64,000 nt of DNA, taken from Oscillospiraceae bacterium (GTDB taxonomy: Bacteria > Bacillota > Clostridia > Oscillospirales > Ruminococcaceae). Position 1 is the stretch's first letter. The number at the start of each line of letters is the position of its first letter. Position numbers and translations under genes: made by a program. The stretch is taken from positions 248,001 through 312,000 of the forward strand of contig JAHHTZ010000002.1 of assembly GCA_020024285.1 (NCBI GenBank), written 5' to 3'. Below the pieces are notes generated by a model. It ran no database searches. It saw only the letters and a list, made by a program, of their open reading frames with translations, and had not been told where the DNA came from. Of the stretch, positions 56,084 to 64,000 are shown piece after piece.

Positions 56084-57481
56084 TTATTTCATGCAAAGTT
56101 TACGCAGGGTTTCGTTGATATAGGAGAAGTGACGTTCGTCAATGGTGCGCACATCGAAGAGCATACGCTCCTTCGAGATGCGGGCAATGATCGGCAAGGA
56201 TGCTTCCCGAAGCTCACGCTCCAGGGTATCGAGCGAGGTGTGTTCCGGTTTTAATGCGACAACAACGCTTGGGATCATCTGAGTAGGAACAGAGCCGCCC
56301 CCGATCTGCCCTACATCCTGTGTCAGCTCCACGGTATAGCCCTGCGGATCGTCGTTGAGCAGAGCAAAGAGTTTTTCGCCCTTTGGGGTGAGGGTTTCTA
56401 CCGTTGCTGCCATCATCTGAAGGGTCGGGATGGACTGTACTGCCGTTTCCGGATCGAGGTAGTCGCGCAGGGTCGCTTCAAGTGCGGCAAGGGTGAGCTT
56501 ATCGATGCGGAAGGCACGGGTCAGAGGATTTTTCTTCATTGCTTCAATATATTCGTGCTTGCCGATAATGATGCCTGCCTGCGGACCGCCCAGCAGCTTG
56601 TCGCCGCTGAAGCTGAGAATATCAACGCCGGACTTCATGCAGTCGATGACATTTGGCTCGTCGGAGATTCCGTAGTCCTCCAGGCGAACCAGCGCACCGC
56701 CGCCGAGATCGTAGATCACAGGGAGGTGATGCTCATGACCGAGCTGCACCATGTCGTCCAAAGATACTTCCTCGAAAAAGCCGTAAATCTTAAAGTTGCT
56801 GGTGTGTACCTTGAGCAAAGCACCGGTTTCCGGTGTAATGGCGTTTTTGTAGTCTGCATAGTGGGTCTTGTTGGTGGTCCCCACCTCGGTCAAAATACCG
56901 CCGGACTGGGACATGATATCGGGAATGCGGAATGCGCCGCCGATTTCCACCAGTTCACCGCGGGAAACGATGACTTCTTTTCCCTTTGCCATCGTGGAAA
57001 GGATGAGCATAACGGCAGCAGCATTGTTGTTGACAACGAGGCAGTCCTCTGCACCGGTGATCTTGGTGACAAGTTTTTCCACATGGTCGTACCGGCTGCC
57101 GCGCGCACCTTTTTTGAGATTGTATTCAAGGGTGTTATAGTCCTGTGCAACGCTTGTGATGGCTTTGACTGCATTGTCGCTCAGCCGTGCGCGCCCGAGA
57201 TTGGTGTGCAGGATGATGCCGGTCGCGTTGATGACAGGGCGCAGGCTCATGGTTGTTTTTTCCTTCAGACAATGGAGAACGGCTTCGCAGATGGAATCTG
57301 TATCAAGGGATACATCTTCCGCTCCGGAAAGGATGGATTGACGCAGACCGTCGATGGTTTCGCGGATCGCTTCGAGCAGGACAGAATGGCTGCACTGTGC
57401 GCAAGCCCCCTCAAGAGCAGGCTCTTTGAGAAGATCATCTATTTTAGGGATTTTACGAAGTAAGCTGGAATTAACGCTCAT
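56084..57481 (-). CDS. selA: L-seryl-tRNA(Sec) selenium transferase SelA
   Basis: SelA converts Ser-tRNA-Sec to Sec-tRNA-Sec using selenophosphate, with pyridoxal phosphate bound to a lysine. The motif SFSGDKLLGGPQAG puts this lysine at residue 295 of the 465-residue protein, as in the E. coli enzyme. INATGIILHTNLGRA and VNNNAAAVMLIL are further family motifs. I chose ATG 57481 because GGAGG lies 11 bases upstream; the in-frame ATG at 57499 has no such site and gives only six more residues. It lies between selD and selB. Confidence 0.96.
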   Translation of the reverse strand: MSVNSSLLRKIPKIDDLLKEPALEGACAQCSHSVLLEAIRETIDGLRQSILSGAEDVSLDTDSICEAVLHCLKEKTTMSLRPVINATGIILHTNLGRARLSDNAVKAITSVAQDYNTLEYNLKKGARGSRYDHVEKLVTKITGAEDCLVVNNNAAAVMLILSTMAKGKEVIVSRGELVEIGGAFRIPDIMSQSGGILTEVGTTNKTHYADYKNAITPETGALLKVHTSNFKIYGFFEEVSLDDMVQLGHEHHLPVIYDLGGGALVRLEDYGISDEPNVIDCMKSGVDILSFSGDKLLGGPQAGIIIGKHEYIEAMKKNPLTRAFRIDKLTLAALEATLRDYLDPETAVQSIPTLQMMAATVETLTPKGEKLFALLNDDPQGYTVELTQDVGQIGGGSVPTQMIPSVVVALKPEHTSLDTLERELREASLPIIARISKERMLFDVRTIDERHFSYINETLRKLCMK

Positions 57482-57526
57482 AAGTTTTTGTTCCTCCATG
57501 ATAGTTTTGATGAGTTTGAAAACGGG

Positions 57527-58567
57527 CTATCGAACCAAAATAGCCTTCTCCTGTGCTGGGAGCACCTGCCCCACGATCTGAGCACATGGGGTAACGCCAT
57601 TGAGCTCCTTGACCAGTTCCAGTGCCTGTTTTTCCGGGAGGGAAACCAACAGTCCGCCGGATGTCTGAGGATCGGCAAGAAGATCGACCGTGTGCTGTTC
57701 AACGGATGCATCGATGGAAACATCCTTTTCAATATAACGCATATTGTCGTATGCTCCGGCAGGTACAAGACCCATTTTGGCAAATTCCACCGCGTTCGGG
57801 AAGAGCGGGATATCCTTTGAGAAGACTTCGATCGTCTTTTTGCTGCCAAGTGCCATCTCAGAGGCGTGACCCAAAAATCCGAAGCCGGTGACATCGGTGC
57901 AGGCATTTGCACCGCCCACCTTGACTACAGCATCCTTTGCGTATTTGTTTAAGGCTGCCATGCTTTCCGTGATGAGCTTAAAGGTTGCGTCATCGGTCAG
58001 CTCCGCCTTGGCAGCGGTGGAAAGCACACCGATACCCAGCGGCTTTGTGAGAACGAGAAGATCGCCCTCCTTGCAGCTGCTGTTTGGAAGGATGTCCTTT
58101 GGATTCATAAATCCGGTGACACAAAGCCCGTACTTCGGGCTTGTATCATCGATGGTGTGTCCGCCGGCAATGATGGCTCCGGCTTCCTGCACCTTGTTGT
58201 AGCCGCCCTGCAAAATCTCGCCCATCACCTCGATCGGAAGACAGGTCGGAAAGCAGATCAGGTTCATTGCAAGCTGAGGGTCGCCGCCCATTGCATAAAT
58301 ATCACTCAGGGAGTTTGTGGCAGCGATCTGCCCATAAAGATAGGGGTCATCCACGATAGGCGGGAAGAAGTCTACTGTCTGCACAACAGCAAGATCCTCC
58401 CGAACCCGATACACCAAAGCGTCATCGCTGGTATCAAATCCAATCATCAGGTTTGGATCGTAAAACTTTGGCAGCTGACCTAAAATCTGTGACAGGACCT
58501 CCGGTCCTATTTTGGAAGCTCAACCACCTCCCTGGGTCATTTCTGTCAGGCGTTTGTGTTGCGGCAT
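57527..58567 (-). CDS. selD: Selenide, water dikinase SelD (selenoprotein)
   Basis: SelD makes selenophosphate from selenide and ATP, the selenium donor for SelA. The full reading frame starts at ATG 58567 (MPQHKRLTEMTQGGG), has an in-frame TGA as codon 16 (58522-58520) and continues ASKIGPEVLSQILGQLPKF into the SelD body. The position matches the catalytic Cys/Sec of the family (GGCxxK), so the TGA is read as selenocysteine. A hairpin AGGACC-3-GGTCCT lies 12 to 26 bases after the TGA, as expected for a bacterial SECIS. GGAGGAG precedes the ATG. The body has ATNSLSDIYAMGG and GGHTIDD. Length is 346 residues. Confidence 0.95.
58494..58508 (-). promoter_or_regulatory. SECIS-like hairpin in selD
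   Basis: The stem AGGACC/GGTCCT with a three-base loop starts 12 bases after the Sec TGA on the coding strand. SelB would bind this region to allow UGA decoding. Confidence 0.75.
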
Positions 58568-58876
58568 GATGTTACTCCTCCTACAAAAGAAATCAGAGCG
58601 GTTTCGGTTTCTTTATAGAAAAAATCGATTGCTCTGTTGCAATAAATCAAAAAAATAAATACTGAATCAGGAAATAGCACAAAGAATATTTTTCGATCCT
58701 GTATTGGGTTGTGAAATGTGAAAAATAGATGCTCAATCTGTCTACATTCTACAACTTTTTCGCCAAAAACACAATGGAAAGTGCTGATTCGGTGCTGAAA
58801 TATTGGATAATCTACTTAAACCTGTTATAATGGAAAAGAATGCTCTGGGCACAGAACGACAGGAGGGAAAAAACCG
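58568..58876. other. Divergent control region selD / LysR
   Basis: About 309 A/T-rich bases without a gene. On the plus side lies a consensus LysR-gene promoter. On the minus side a TATAAA-like -10 near 58616 could serve selD, though its -35 is unclear. LysR regulators usually act on such divergent regions. Confidence 0.55.
58803..58831 (+). promoter_or_regulatory. Promoter of the LysR-type gene
   Basis: TTGGAT and a perfect TATAAT with a TG extension are 17 bases apart, 45 bases before the start codon. Confidence 0.8.
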
Positions 58877-59788
58877 ATGGATTTTAAACAGCTGGAAGCA
58901 TTTGTCTATGTGGTCAAGCTGAAGAGCTTTTCCAAGGCGGCACAGCAAATTTATCTGACACAGCCTACCATCAGCGCTCACATCAATTCTTTGGAGCGCG
59001 AATTGGGAACAAAGCTGATCGAACGCGACACAAAAACAGTATATCCGACCAAATCGGGAACCATCCTGTTTCAATATGCAGAAAAGATGATGAACCTGCG
59101 CGAGGAAGCGATGTGTGCAGTGCGAAGCCACAATAAGGAGCAGGGAGGCGTGCTCAATATCTGTGCATCCTCCATTCCAAGCCAGTATATCCTGCCAAAG
59201 ATCATGGCATCCTTTCGGGAAGAATATCCCAAGGTGGTATTTCAGATGCAGCGTCAGGACAGCGGAAAGGTGATCGAAAGCATCCAGCAGCACAATGCGG
59301 AAATCGGCTTCCTCGGAATGGCAGGGGAGGAAAAGGACCTCGTTTTTGAGGAGTTTGCGACCGACCGCCTTGTCATCATCACACCAAACGAAGAAAAATA
59401 CCGCAAAATGAATCGGGAAGACTTCGACCGTGACCTGCTTCGCCATCTTCCGGTGGTTATCCGCGAGCGCGGCTCCGGGACACGCAAGGAAATGGAGCAT
59501 TTTCTCCATCAGGCAGGCATCGACCTGACACAGATGAACATTGCAGCACAGTTCGACGATCCGGATACCATCAAGCATGCAGTCAGTCAGGGGCTGGGGA
59601 TCTCCGTTATCTCAGAGTGTGCAGTGGAGGATTATGTGAATTTCGGGCAGATTCTGCCGTTCCACCTATCCGATCTGAAGATGGAGCGCGGCCTGTATAT
59701 GGTATATCGAAAAAACGCACCAATGTCTGTGATTGGTGAGATTTTTCTTGATTTTGTGCGGATGTATTTTCATAAAGAGGAGGAATAG
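58877..59788 (+). CDS. LysR-type regulator, selenium metabolism associated
   Basis: The 303-residue protein has an N-terminal winged helix (MDFKQLEAFVYVVKLKSFSK, LTQPTISAHINSLERELG) and a C-terminal effector domain (VLNICASSIPSQYILPKIMA, QHNAEIGFLGMAG, ISVISECAVEDYVNFG). It is divergent from the selD-selA-selB-selC operon and resembles the selenium-metabolism-linked LysR regulators often found next to sel or Sec-utilising genes. Its ligand is unknown. AGGAGGGAAAAAACCG lies before the ATG. A small gene follows at once and may share the transcript. Confidence 0.85.
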   Translation: MDFKQLEAFVYVVKLKSFSKAAQQIYLTQPTISAHINSLERELGTKLIERDTKTVYPTKSGTILFQYAEKMMNLREEAMCAVRSHNKEQGGVLNICASSIPSQYILPKIMASFREEYPKVVFQMQRQDSGKVIESIQQHNAEIGFLGMAGEEKDLVFEEFATDRLVIITPNEEKYRKMNREDFDRDLLRHLPVVIRERGSGTRKEMEHFLHQAGIDLTQMNIAAQFDDPDTIKHAVSQGLGISVISECAVEDYVNFGQILPFHLSDLKMERGLYMVYRKNAPMSVIGEIFLDFVRMYFHKEEE

Positions 59789-59791
59789 ACC

Positions 59792-60112
59792 ATGTTGATG
59801 AAAGCATGGAACAACGGAAGATTTTTGCCCAATGGGTGCGGCTATGGCGTAGAGGTGAGCGAACAGTTTCGGGACGAGTATCTTCGTGTGGACTGGCCCA
59901 GCATCTTCCTGCACCTGGACGGCGTGGAGGAGCCTGTGGAGCTTGCCATCAACAATTCCGTTTTCTGGAATCGCGGACGGGAGCTGCGCAGCGGAAAGAT
60001 CGGCAAATGGCTGATCCAAAACGGCTGTGCCAGCTGGGATCTCAATGATCCGCCGGAGCTTTATGTAACCCCAATGGAAAGAAATCATTTTGGGGTAAGC
60101 CTTTCGCAATAA
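59792..60112 (+). CDS. Small protein of unknown function
   Basis: I do not recognise this 106-residue protein. It starts MLMKAWNNGRFLPNGCGYG, has VDWPSIFLHLDGVEEPVEL and FWNRGRELRSGKIGKWL in the middle, and ends ERNHFGVSLSQ. The mixed beta/alpha pattern without membrane segments suggests a small cytoplasmic domain. GAGGAGG lies before the ATG. It begins 3 bases after the LysR-type gene and dusB follows closely, so it may sit in one transcript with both. Confidence 0.6.
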   Translation: MLMKAWNNGRFLPNGCGYGVEVSEQFRDEYLRVDWPSIFLHLDGVEEPVELAINNSVFWNRGRELRSGKIGKWLIQNGCASWDLNDPPELYVTPMERNHFGVSLSQ

Positions 60113-60156
60113 GGCACAACGATTGTTAAGAAGGTATAGAAAGGGTGTTTTCCTGT

Positions 60157-61131
60157 TTGAAAATAGGAACGATCGAAATTCCAAAAACAGCCGGACTTGC
60201 CCCGATGGCAGGGGTGGCAGACCGCGCATTCCGCGAGGTGTGCAAGGAGTGGGACTGTGCATATCTGGTGACAGAAATGGTGAGCTCCAAGGGACTGAGC
60301 TATCACGACCGCAAAAGCGGTGAGCTGCTGTTCTGCACAGAAAAAGAGCGCCCCTGCGCCGCACAGATCTTCGGGGATGACCCCAAAACAATGGCGGAGG
60401 CCGCCCGCCTGACCCTGCAATATAACCCCGATGTCATCGACATCAACATGGGCTGTCCGGCACCGAAGGTGGCAGGCAACGGCGGCGGCAGCGCGCTGAT
60501 GAAAAATCCGAAGCTGGCAGGAGAGATCGTCAAGGCGGTTTCTTCCGCGGTGGATATTCCCGTTACGGTAAAATTTCGCAAGGGCTGGGATGAGCAGTCG
60601 GTCAACGCTGTGGAGTTTGCCCAAATTATGGAGGAAAACGGAGCGGCAGCCCTTTGCCTTCACGGAAGGACCAGAGCACAGATGTATGCTCCCTATGCGG
60701 ACTGGGACATCATTGCAAAGGTGAAGGAAGCAGTATCCATCCCCCTTATGGGAAACGGGGATGTTGTGGATGCCCTGTCCTGCGCCAAAATGTATGAGCA
60801 TACCAAATGCGATTTTGTGATGCTTGCACGCGGTGCGCAGGGACGCCCCTGGGTCTTCCGCCAGATCGACCACTATATGAAAACAGGGGAACTCCTGCCC
60901 GACCCGACCTTGGAAGAGAAAATGCAGATCATGCTGCATCATGTGGACCTGATCTGCCAATACAAAGGGGAGCGGGTCGGAATGCGGGAAGCGCGCAAAC
61001 ATGCCGCCTGGTATTTTAAGGGTGTGCGCGGCAGTGCAGAATTTCGCCGCCGGTCAGGCGAGCTTGTAGTTTATGACGATTTGCGCCGCCTTGCACAGGA
61101 GCTTCTCGAAAACGCCGCCAAAGAGGACTGA
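60157..61131 (+). CDS. dusB: tRNA-dihydrouridine synthase
   Basis: The 324-residue enzyme reduces uridine to dihydrouridine in tRNA D-loops using FMN. Motifs are LAPMAGVADRAFREVCKEW, DINMGCPAPKVAGNGGGSAL with the catalytic Cys, VTVKFRKGWDE, LHGRTRAQMY, and PLMGNGDVVDA. It resembles DusB. The start is probably TTG 60157 with AAAGGGTG upstream; a GTG at 60145 is also possible. It lies in a run of plus-strand genes. Confidence 0.93.
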   Translation: MKIGTIEIPKTAGLAPMAGVADRAFREVCKEWDCAYLVTEMVSSKGLSYHDRKSGELLFCTEKERPCAAQIFGDDPKTMAEAARLTLQYNPDVIDINMGCPAPKVAGNGGGSALMKNPKLAGEIVKAVSSAVDIPVTVKFRKGWDEQSVNAVEFAQIMEENGAAALCLHGRTRAQMYAPYADWDIIAKVKEAVSIPLMGNGDVVDALSCAKMYEHTKCDFVMLARGAQGRPWVFRQIDHYMKTGELLPDPTLEEKMQIMLHHVDLICQYKGERVGMREARKHAAWYFKGVRGSAEFRRRSGELVVYDDLRRLAQELLENAAKED

Positions 61132-61226
61132 AAATGCAGGAATCCTTGCATTTTCATCAAAAATATAGTATGATAGGGGACAGAATCCCACCATATTGAT
61201 GTTGAGTGATTAGGAGATGATTTCAA

Positions 61227-62156
61227 GTGAACGAACACACAAACGACTGCACTCATGACTGCTCCACCTGTGGTCATGCGCAGAATGGTCAGTGCCCTTC
61301 CTCTCAGCAGCAGACCACAGAGGAATGCACCCACGATTGTTCCACCTGCAGCCATGCACAAAACGGACAGTGTCCAAGCCAGCAGCCGCAGAGCCTGCAG
61401 GAGCCGGGTAATCCATACAGCAATGTAAAGAAAGTGATCGGCGTTGTCAGCGGTAAGGGCGGCGTCGGTAAATCGATGGTTACTGCTTCTTTGGCAGTTC
61501 AGATGCAGCGCAAAGGCTACAAGGTCGGTGTTTTGGATGCAGATATCACAGGTCCGTCCATCCCGAAAATGTTTGGCATCACCGGACGTGCGATGGGCAA
61601 CGAGCTGGGCATCCAGCCAAGAGAAACTGCAAACGGCATCAAGGTGATGTCCATCAACCTGCTTCTCGAAAATGCAGAAGATCCGGTTATCTGGAGAGGT
61701 CCTGTTCTGGCCGGCGTTGTAAAACAGTTCTGGAGCGACGTTCTCTGGGGTGAATTGGACTATCTGTTTATCGATATGCCTCCGGGGACAGGCGATGTAC
61801 CGCTGACCGTATTCCAGTCCCTGCCGGTTGACGGGATCGTGATCGTGACAAGCCCACAGGATCTTGTTTCCATGATCGTAAAAAAAGCCTCCAACATGGC
61901 AAAAATGATGAATATCCCGGTCATCGGTCTTGTAGAGAACATGAGCTATGTTGTCTGCCCGGACTGCGGCAAGGAGCTGCATGTTTTCGGAGAAAGCAAG
62001 ATCCAAAGCGTTGCAGAGGAAATCGGAGTTCCGGTGCTGGCACAGATGCCGCTTAATCCACAGCTTGCAAGTCTGAGCGACCATGGTACCATCGAAGAAA
62101 TGAATGTGCCATATCTTGAAGTGGCTTCTGCGCGGTTGGAAGCATTTGCAAAATAA
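61227..62156 (+). CDS. Mrp/NBP35-type P-loop ATPase with duplicated Cys modules
   Basis: The 309-residue ATPase has the deviant Walker A VVSGKGGVGKSMVTASLA, SWITCH motif DADITGPSIPKMFG, DMPPGTGDVPLTV and a C-terminal CPDCG motif typical of Fe-S cluster carrier proteins. The N-terminal 50 residues carry two copies of C-x3-C-x2-C-x7-C (CTHDCSTCGHAQNGQCP and CTHDCSTCSHAQNGQCP), 27 residues apart. These may bind an Fe-S cluster or zinc. The start is GTG, about 10 bases after AGGAGATG. A terminator follows. Confidence 0.92.
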   Translation: MNEHTNDCTHDCSTCGHAQNGQCPSSQQQTTEECTHDCSTCSHAQNGQCPSQQPQSLQEPGNPYSNVKKVIGVVSGKGGVGKSMVTASLAVQMQRKGYKVGVLDADITGPSIPKMFGITGRAMGNELGIQPRETANGIKVMSINLLLENAEDPVIWRGPVLAGVVKQFWSDVLWGELDYLFIDMPPGTGDVPLTVFQSLPVDGIVIVTSPQDLVSMIVKKASNMAKMMNIPVIGLVENMSYVVCPDCGKELHVFGESKIQSVAEEIGVPVLAQMPLNPQLASLSDHGTIEEMNVPYLEVASARLEAFAK

Positions 62157-62193
62157 TCGCTCTGCAATACAGCGTGCAAAATAAAGAATCGTG

Positions 62194-62233
62194 AAAAAAG
62201 CGAAAACACCTGTTGTGTGTTTTCGCTTTTTTT
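62194..62233 (+). terminator. Terminator of the Mrp-type gene
   Basis: A 16-bp stem AAAAAAGCGAAAACAC with its complement is followed by TTTTTTT. Confidence 0.85.
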
Positions 62234-62264
62234 GCAGCTTTTTGCGAATCGGGTTGACGAATGA

Positions 62265-62298
62265 TATTTATGTTATAGATATTTTTATTTATGTTTAT
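62265..62298 (+). repeat. Direct repeats upstream of the DUF2975 gene
   Basis: TATTTATGTTAT (62265) and TATTTATGTTTAT (62286) are spaced 21 bases, two helix turns, just upstream of the promoter. They may bind the HTH protein encoded by the second gene. Confidence 0.45.
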
Positions 62299-62311
62299 CG
62301 TTAAATAATAG

Positions 62312-62340
62312 TTGACAAAGATAATTTCTCGTGTTATATT
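62312..62340 (+). promoter_or_regulatory. Promoter of the DUF2975/HTH pair
   Basis: A perfect TTGACA and TATATT are 17 bases apart, with TG ahead of the -10. Confidence 0.8.
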
Positions 62341-62401
62341 TTGGGTGTAGCTACAGGATAGGATTGCGTATTTTATAAAGAACAGAAAGCGAGGAATTTA
62401 T

Positions 62402-62986
62402 ATGGAGAAAATGAAAAAAACAGCCAAAATACTGATAGTGCTTTTAAATATTGTATTTTGGGTCCTTGTTGTCAGCAGTGTATTTGCATTGATTGTATCG
62501 GTCGCTGTCCCATTTTTGCCAAACGGCTATATTGATTATGTAAGCAATTCGATCACACTGGGACCGATCACACTCAATTTGGCATCAAACATCATACAAC
62601 AAAAGGCACTGTTTTATATCGGTGTGTTCTGTGTTATTTTGCTTATTATTCCATCCATATTTTTCATACTTTTGCTCAAAAAACTGTTGCTCCCGATTTC
62701 ACAGGGGGAACCGTTCGCGAAGAATATAAGCAATACCCTGAAAAAACTGGCATTTCTCACACTTGTCATTGGTGCAATCGAAACGATATTCGGTATTGTG
62801 ATGGAAACATTTATTTACCAGGCATTCGATTTAGGAACAATCCTTCTCAATGAGCATATTGCTTCGGTATCGATGTCGCCCCAAATCGATGTAAATTTCC
62901 TTGTATTTGCAGCAGTTCTGTTTTTGCTCAGCTATATTTTCCGCTATGGGGAGGAGCTTCAGCAGCTTTCCGATGAAACATTGTAA
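62402..62986 (+). CDS. DUF2975 membrane protein
   Basis: The 194-residue protein has four predicted membrane segments (about 8-35, 68-95, 113-137 and 163-183), with FILLLKKLLLPISQGEPFAKN between the second and third, a DUF2975 hallmark. The family is found beside YozG-type HTH regulators in Firmicutes, as here. Its function is unknown. GAGGAATTTAT lies before the ATG. Confidence 0.85.
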   Translation: MEKMKKTAKILIVLLNIVFWVLVVSSVFALIVSVAVPFLPNGYIDYVSNSITLGPITLNLASNIIQQKALFYIGVFCVILLIIPSIFFILLLKKLLLPISQGEPFAKNISNTLKKLAFLTLVIGAIETIFGIVMETFIYQAFDLGTILLNEHIASVSMSPQIDVNFLVFAAVLFLLSYIFRYGEELQQLSDETL

Positions 62987-63022
62987 ACAGAAACCCGAAG
63001 GCAGAGGGAGGAGAGTTCAACT

Positions 63023-63256
63023 ATGTCGATTATTTTAAGGCTGGATCGCGTGATGGCAGACAGAAAAATCAGCCTCAAGGACTTGTCCGATCAAGTGGGG
63101 ATCGCAAACGTCAACCTTTCCAAAATCAAAACAGGCAAAGTAAATGCGATCCGTTTTTCTACATTGAATGCGATTTGTGAAGCGCTCAACTGTCAGCCCG
63201 GCGATATTTTGGAATATCAAAAGGATGAGGAGAGCGAGAAAGCAGATCCCCTGTAA
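63023..63256 (+). CDS. YozG-like HTH transcriptional regulator
   Basis: The 77-residue protein is a single Cro/C1-type HTH domain: RLDRVMADRKISLKDLSDQV, GIANVNLSKIKTGKVNAIRF, and LNAICEALNCQPGDILEY. It belongs with the PF13443 YozG-like group and is co-transcribed with the DUF2975 gene (36 bases apart). It probably regulates this pair; the direct repeats upstream are a candidate target. Confidence 0.88.
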   Translation: MSIILRLDRVMADRKISLKDLSDQVGIANVNLSKIKTGKVNAIRFSTLNAICEALNCQPGDILEYQKDEESEKADPL

Positions 63257-63257
63257 A

Positions 63258-63295
63258 AATAAAAAACCACCAGTTATACTGGTGGTTTTTATTTT
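63258..63295. terminator. Bidirectional terminator
   Basis: A 12-bp stem AAAACCACCAGT with its complement has a 3-base loop and A/T-rich flanks that give T-tracts on both strands. Confidence 0.85.
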
Positions 63296-63317
63296 GAAAA
63301 AGTGTCTGAAAACCATG

Positions 63318-64000
63318 TTATTCGGGCAGTACCCCTTCAAGGCAAAAGCTCGGAGTGTATTCTTCTTTTGCGGAACTGAGCTCCTGACAAAAACCGTCTT
63401 CGATGTTAAATTCATCGAGGGCATCGAGAACAGCATCGTATTCTTCTTCGGTCAGGCGGCGGTCGATTTCCGGAAATTCTCCGCTTCGGTGGAAGGGTGT
63501 GTACTGGCTCATCACGCTGACAAGGATTTGAGAAAGCGGAAGGTTTTCGCTGATCCAGCGCAGAACACGGACAGAATCCTCTACACCGTTTGGAAGCACC
63601 ATATGGCGGACGATGATCCCGCGGGTGAGCATCCCGCGTTCATCGTACTGAACGGGACCCACCTGCCGAAACATTTCCAGGATGGCGTCGGTTGCCGTTT
63701 TTACATAGTTTGGTGCATTGGAATAACGGATCGCCCGCTCGTTATCCAAATACTTTAGGTCAGGAAGATAAATGTCCACATAGCCTTCAAGCATCCGCAG
63801 GGAGTCGAGCGTTTCGTAAGCGCTGCTGTTGTATACAATGGGGATGCTCAGCCTGTCCTTGACAAGGTCCAGCGCCTTGATGATCTGCGGGATATAGTGG
63901 GTGGCGGTGACAAGATTGATGTTGTTTGCTCCCTGCGCCTGCAGTTCGAGAAAAATCTCTCCCAGACGCTCCACAGAAACCTCCTGCCCATAGTTCCCGC
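63318..64000 (-). CDS. PflX-like radical SAM protein, N terminus outside window
   Basis: The visible C-terminal 227 codons stay open to the window edge, beginning NYGQEVSVERLGEIFLEL. They include NNINLVTATHYIPQI, IPIVYNSSAYETLDSLRMLE, VDIYLPDLKYLDNERAI and RGIIVRHMVLPN. This is the pattern of the uncharacterised PflA-related radical SAM group (PflX). The CxxxCxxC iron-sulfur motif would lie just outside the window. The reaction is not known. It is convergent with the DUF2975/HTH pair. Confidence 0.82.
   Translation of the reverse strand, partial: GNYGQEVSVERLGEIFLELQAQGANNINLVTATHYIPQIIKALDLVKDRLSIPIVYNSSAYETLDSLRMLEGYVDIYLPDLKYLDNERAIRYSNAPNYVKTATDAILEMFRQVGPVQYDERGMLTRGIIVRHMVLPNGVEDSVRVLRWISENLPLSQILVSVMSQYTPFHRSGEFPEIDRRLTEEEYDAVLDALDEFNIEDGFCQELSSAKEEYTPSFCLEGVLPE

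Overview
The window looks like a chromosome segment of an anaerobic, endospore-lineage Firmicute, most likely class Clostridia (Oscillospiraceae/Ruminococcaceae-like). This is inferred from a fermentative gene set (pyruvate:ferredoxin oxidoreductase, acetate kinase, pyruvate phosphate dikinase), from YtvI and an AbrB/SpoVT-type regulator, from a Sec-encoding selenium operon, and from strong purine-rich ribosome binding sites with sigma-A promoters. Base composition is moderate. No species can be named from the sequence alone.

Layout. Positions 1-8.7 kb are an accessory island. It holds a truncated small element protein, a non-coding tract of degenerate tandem repeats, a 27-bp palindrome, a type I restriction-modification operon (hsdM-hsdS-hsdR), an autoregulated XRE-type regulator, a DUF6809-like protein and a TnpV-like transposon protein. 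From 8.86 kb the region is mostly core: ppdK; pth-mfd-foldase lipoprotein; ytvI; an ACT-domain protein; lysC; tmcAL; ackA. A small cluster at 24.9-26.9 kb holds an output-less membrane sensor, a degenerate nucleotidyltransferase and a HEPN protein. Next come a DUF885 lipoprotein, rplJ-rplL with an attenuated leader, a DUF402 protein, a YgiQ-type radical SAM protein, an exported metallo-beta-lactamase-fold protein with DUF3006, an AbrB-type regulator, a decayed DUF819 gene, a DUF378 protein and nifJ. A large serine recombinase with a 46-residue upstream ORF (40.0-41.8 kb) is a second mobile module.

From 41.9 kb: a NusG-domain-II protein, then an envelope-stress-like set (response regulator, histidine kinase, HtrA), ychF, pyk, an unusual lipoprotein class B sortase, a Crp/Fnr-led ABC importer operon, and a full selenocysteine locus (selD-selA-selB-selC, with a divergent LysR regulator). 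The right end carries dusB, an Mrp/NBP35 ATPase with duplicated Cys modules, a DUF2975/YozG-like pair and a truncated PflX-like radical SAM protein.

How they work together. ppdK, pyk, nifJ and ackA cover the phosphoenolpyruvate-pyruvate-acetyl-CoA-acetate route, although they lie in separate transcription units. The sel operon makes selenophosphate (SelD), Sec-tRNA (SelA, SelC) and delivers it (SelB). Its selD contains an in-frame UGA at codon 16 followed by a SECIS-like hairpin, so the operon needs its own products to make full-length SelD. Several operons carry clear dyads at their promoters (XRE regulator, Crp/ABC operon, ppdK, ackA, the 39.4-kb gene), which suggests local autoregulation.
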